Assembly: GCA_015258065.1 (NCBI GenBank)
Contig: JABZIZ010000028.1
Coordinates: 1-15,617, forward strand
Direction of reading: 5' to 3'
Length of the DNA: 15,617 nucleotides
Source: Lachnospiraceae bacterium
GTDB lineage: Bacteria > Bacillota > Clostridia > Lachnospirales > Lachnospiraceae
Made by a program: the position numbers and the translations under genes. Shown here in pieces: positions 13,060 to 15,617 of the stretch. The notes under the pieces are model-generated. The model saw only the letters and a list, made by a program, of their open reading frames with translations. It had not been told where the DNA came from and did not search any database. How positions within the stretch are numbered: position 1 is the stretch's first letter; each line of letters begins with the position of its first letter.

Positions 13060-14382
13060 TCAGGCAAAGGCCTGACGAAGGTCGGCAAGGATGTCGTCAA
13101 TATTCTCCAAACCGATGGAGAGGCGAATGGTATTAGGGTAGATGCCCTGATCGCGCTGCTCCTGCTCAGACAGCTCGGCGTGAGTCGTGCTGGCGGGATG
13201 GATGACGAGGCTCTTGGCATCGGCAACATTGGCTAAAAGAGAGAAGAGTTGCAGGCGGTCAATGAAATCCTGCGCCTTCCTGGCGCCGCCATCCGCATCG
13301 CCCTCCGGATCAATTTCAAAAGTGAAGATGGAGCCGGCGCCGTTCGGGAAATATTTCCGGTACAGCTCCTGTTGTGCGGGATCCGACGAAAGGGCGGGGT
13401 GGTTGACTTTTTTTACCTGAGGAACGCTCTTTAAATAGGCCAGGACCTGCAGTGCATTCTGCACATGGCGCTCGACGCGAAGAGAGAGGGTTTCCAGTCC
13501 TTGTAAAAAGATGAAGCAGCTGACGGGAGAGAGGGTGGCTCCGGTGTCGCGCAGGAGGATGGCGCGGATGCGTGTGATGAACGCCGCCTTACCTGCCGCC
13601 TGCACGAAGCTGATCCCGTGGTAGGACGGATTGGGAGAGGTCAGCTGCGGATATTTCTTTGCCTGCGCCTGCCAGTCAAAGCTACCGCCGTCCACAATAA
13701 TGCCGCCGATGGTGGTGCCGTGCCCGCCGATGAATTTGGTGGCGGATTCCACGACAATGTCTGCCCCATGTGCAATCGGGCGGATCAGATAAGGGGTGCC
13801 GAAGGTGTTGTCGATGATCAGAGGAACCCCGTGTTTATGCGCAATCTCGGCAAGTGCATCGATATCGGTGACTTCACTGTTCGGGTTGCCTAAGGTCTCC
13901 GCATACAGCGCCTTCGTGTTGTCCTGAAATGCGGCCTCCACCTCCTGAAGATTTGAAGGATCGACAAAAGTGGTCGAAATGCCGTAGTCGATCAGGGTGT
14001 GCTTTAAGAGGTTGTAGGTGCCGCCGTAGATATTCCCAGCGGCAACGATATGATCGCCGGATAGTGCGACATTCTGAATCGCATAAGTCACGGCAGCTGC
14101 CCCGCTGGCAACGGCAAGGGCTGCGATACCGCCCTCCAGCGCTGCAATTCTCTGCTCCAGAATATCCTCGGTCGGGTTGGTGAGACGCCCGTAGATGTTA
14201 CCGGCGTCTTTTAACGCAAAACGATCCGCTGCGTGCTGCGCATTGCGAAAGACGAAAGAAGAAGTCTGGTAAATCGGTACCGCTCTCGCATCCGTTGTGT
14301 GGTCGTAATCCTCCTGCCCGATGTGCAGCTGCTGTGTCTCAAATTTCCATGTTTTTTTGAATTCATCCGTAATCTTAGCCAT
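13060..14382 (-). CDS. metY: O-acetylhomoserine aminocarboxypropyltransferase (sulfhydrylase)
   Basis: A 440-residue PLP enzyme of the Cys/Met metabolism family. It makes homocysteine from O-acetylhomoserine and sulfide, the direct sulfhydrylation route to methionine. The N-terminus TQQLHIGQEDYDHTTDARAV and PIYQTSSFVF, the cofactor stretch NIYGRLTNPT, IIDNTFGTPYLIRP, and SATKFIGGHGTTIGG with the PLP lysine at 216 are all present. Its length and N-terminus fit MetY rather than the roughly 390-residue MetB or MetC. The start ATG 14382 has AAAGGA about eight bases upstream and matches the family; an open frame continues to 14601 but its added 73 residues look like untranslated leader. It stands alone, with a possible terminator after it. 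No SAM or T-box riboswitch could be recognised in its leader. Confidence 0.95.
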   Translation of the reverse strand: MAKITDEFKKTWKFETQQLHIGQEDYDHTTDARAVPIYQTSSFVFRNAQHAADRFALKDAGNIYGRLTNPTEDILEQRIAALEGGIAALAVASGAAAVTYAIQNVALSGDHIVAAGNIYGGTYNLLKHTLIDYGISTTFVDPSNLQEVEAAFQDNTKALYAETLGNPNSEVTDIDALAEIAHKHGVPLIIDNTFGTPYLIRPIAHGADIVVESATKFIGGHGTTIGGIIVDGGSFDWQAQAKKYPQLTSPNPSYHGISFVQAAGKAAFITRIRAILLRDTGATLSPVSCFIFLQGLETLSLRVERHVQNALQVLAYLKSVPQVKKVNHPALSSDPAQQELYRKYFPNGAGSIFTFEIDPEGDADGGARKAQDFIDRLQLFSLLANVADAKSLVIHPASTTHAELSEQEQRDQGIYPNTIRLSIGLENIDDILADLRQAFA

Positions 14383-14422
14383 TGTGTAGTTCCTTTCCGA
14401 ATGCCGTTTCTGGTTGGAAAAA

Positions 14423-14428
14423 ATCATA
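14423..14428 (-). promoter_or_regulatory. possible -10 element of metY
   Basis: On the minus strand TATGAT (one base from TATAAT) lies about 40 bases before the ATG. The best -35, TTAACG, is 19 bases away and poor. It is offered only as the best candidate in the metY leader. Confidence 0.3.
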
Positions 14429-14618
14429 CTACAATTCCGGCTGCATGCGTTAATACCGAAATTCAATTGCTGACGTTCGGAAACAACGATGGCAAAGAAG
14501 GATCGTGGCGTTTCTCTTGGGGAAAGCGGTATTTTGCTTAGGGGAGCATTTTTTCTTTTTCCGTCACGGAGGATTCTTCTCCCTGTTCCAAAAGCGCGCA
14601 TGGCCGCTTCGTCAAATT

Positions 14619-14648
14619 ACTGCCCTGCACCTGGATATGCAGGGCAGT
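14619..14648 (-). terminator. hairpin terminator after the YfcC-type carrier gene
   Basis: ACTGCCCTGCA and TGCAGGGCAGT form a perfect 11-bp GC-rich stem with an 8-nt loop, 50 bases past the carrier stop. On the minus strand it is followed by AATTTG, a weak T run, so termination may be incomplete. Confidence 0.6.
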
Positions 14649-14697
14649 GGGTCATACAACGTCACTTCTTCCGACGTGAGGCGTGTCGGGATTCTTT

Positions 14698-15617
14698 TCA
14701 AAATCCCGTGTGGATTGCCACGATCAGTGCACCTGCCGCCAGTACAAAGAAAATCAACATCAGCGGCACGAAGAACTTCCACCACTTCTGGATGGAAACC
14801 TTGCCATAGCCGAGGAAAATCATCAGTGTGCCGTAGCTGAACCAGAACATGTTGGTGATGCCGTCACCGAACTGATAAGCCAGAACACTGGTCTGGGAGG
14901 TCAGGCCCAGTTCCATGGCAATCGGGATAATAATCGGGCTGAGGAGAGCTCCCTTGCCCGAGCCGGACGGAATCAGGCCGTTGAGAAGGGAAACCAGCAG
15001 GACGATGCCGATGGCAGCGCCGATCGGATTCATGCCCTTCAGAACCTGTGTGGCATTGTAGACGATGGTCGCATTGATGCCGGCGGTATTCATAATCCAG
15101 TACACCGCGCGTGCAAAACCGACAATCATCGCTCCGCCGATCGCCCCCTTGGCACCCGCAAGAAAGGCGTCTGCGATTTCGGAAGGTTTCATCTTGCCGA
15201 CAAAACCGGAAAACAGGGCGGAGGCAAGGAAGATGGCGGAAACATCGTCGATCGTCCATTTTACGCCGTCATAGCCCTTCTGCATACCGAAAATGGTCAT
15301 AACCATTGCAACCAGAATGGACAAAAGCACGAGGATGTGGCGCCCGGTGAATGTTACATTGTCGTCGTGTTCCAGAATCAGGTCGGAGACATCCACTTCC
15401 TTCATCAAAGACCGGGAGGGATCTTTCTTGACCCGTTCTGCATAAAAAAGGATGTAGGCGATGGAGATTACCGTGAGGATGATCCACAGAATCAGGCGGA
15501 AAGGAAGACCGACGAAAACGCTGGTGCCCTCTTCCAGAATCCCCATCTTCTGGAGAATACCGTTGCAGACGCCGACCGTGTAGAGATTGGTGGGGCCCGC
15601 CATAAAGCCTGCCATGG
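14698..15617 (-). CDS. YfcC/DcuC-family membrane carrier, C-terminal part (5' end outside window)
   Basis: The last 305 or so residues of a multi-pass membrane protein; the start lies beyond the window edge and the Met at 15615 is probably internal, since full members have about 450-500 residues. There are about eight hydrophobic segments, with the conserved NGLIPSGSGKGALLSPIIIP motif and the QFGDGITNMFW re-entrant-like motif followed by LMIFLGYGKVSIQKWWKFF. These belong to the C4-dicarboxylate anaerobic carrier (DcuC/YfcC) group of the ion transporter superfamily. The substrate of YfcC-type members is poorly known; dicarboxylates, amino acids or peptides have been suggested for relatives. 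A charged loop (KKDPSRSLMKEVDVSDLILEH) separates two segments. A hairpin terminator follows the stop. Confidence 0.88.
   Translation of the reverse strand, partial: MAGFMAGPTNLYTVGVCNGILQKMGILEEGTSVFVGLPFRLILWIILTVISIAYILFYAERVKKDPSRSLMKEVDVSDLILEHDDNVTFTGRHILVLLSILVAMVMTIFGMQKGYDGVKWTIDDVSAIFLASALFSGFVGKMKPSEIADAFLAGAKGAIGGAMIVGFARAVYWIMNTAGINATIVYNATQVLKGMNPIGAAIGIVLLVSLLNGLIPSGSGKGALLSPIIIPIAMELGLTSQTSVLAYQFGDGITNMFWFSYGTLMIFLGYGKVSIQKWWKFFVPLMLIFFVLAAGALIVAIHTGF

Larger units (their letters stand above)
14383..14697. other. 315-bp intergenic stretch between the carrier gene and metY
   Basis: It contains the carrier gene's hairpin (14619-14648), the metY leader, its candidate -10 and its ribosome site. 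A smaller stem, CCGAC/GTCGG, lies at 14671-14689 just past the carrier stop. I see no small gene, no tRNA and no riboswitch consensus in it. Confidence 0.6.

Noticed and set aside
14383..14600. SAM riboswitch or T-box in the metY leader
   Set aside because: I looked for the conserved S-box core and T-box bulge sequences on the minus strand and saw neither; a covariance model search would settle it.
14383..14601. 73-residue N-terminal extension of MetY
   Set aside because: The extension has no conserved residues and covers the likely promoter. The ATG at 14382 has a good ribosome site and matches the family start.

Overview
The window looks like chromosomal DNA from a Gram-positive-type anaerobe of the Bacillota, probably a clostridium of Lachnospiraceae type. 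This is an inference from gene content and protein style: a TrmB starting MRLRNIPGAEE, a long yeast-like PurC, a YfcC-type carrier, an SbcCD pair with a CPVC hook, strong AGGAGG-like ribosome sites and mixed GC. No rRNA, tRNA, CRISPR array, transposase or integrase was seen. The species cannot be named from sequence alone.

Layout. Plus strand, 1-6558: the 3' end of a WecE/RffA-type sugar aminotransferase; a thioredoxin-dependent type glutathione peroxidase with a near-consensus promoter beginning in the wecE stop codon; a 453-bp non-coding stretch with a terminator; an AT-rich two-gene ABC exporter (ATPase plus ABC-2 permease) closed by a perfect 32-nt palindromic terminator; then a likely operon purC - trmB - SH3b membrane protein - murI. 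Minus strand, 15617-6551 (read right to left): the C-terminal part of a YfcC/DcuC-type carrier, metY (O-acetylhomoserine sulfhydrylase), a methyl-accepting chemotaxis protein, then sbcD and sbcC overlapping by 4 bp. The two halves converge, and murI and sbcC overlap by 8 bp at their 3' ends.

How the genes work together. Most are housekeeping: purine synthesis (purC), tRNA m7G46 modification (trmB), D-glutamate for peptidoglycan (murI), methionine/homocysteine synthesis (metY), and repair of hairpins and double-strand breaks (sbcCD). The SH3b protein next to murI may act at the cell wall. The ABC pair differs sharply in base composition from its neighbours and has terminators on both sides, so it reads as an acquired module.

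No clearly new multi-gene system is visible. The most unusual signal is recurrent in-frame low-complexity or tandem-repeat sequence in unrelated genes: a 15-bp repeat inside murI, two separate insert-like tracts in sbcD, and a 36-bp repeat in the SH3b protein. Second is a 10-bp hairpin between the two ABC genes, right against the permease ribosome site.
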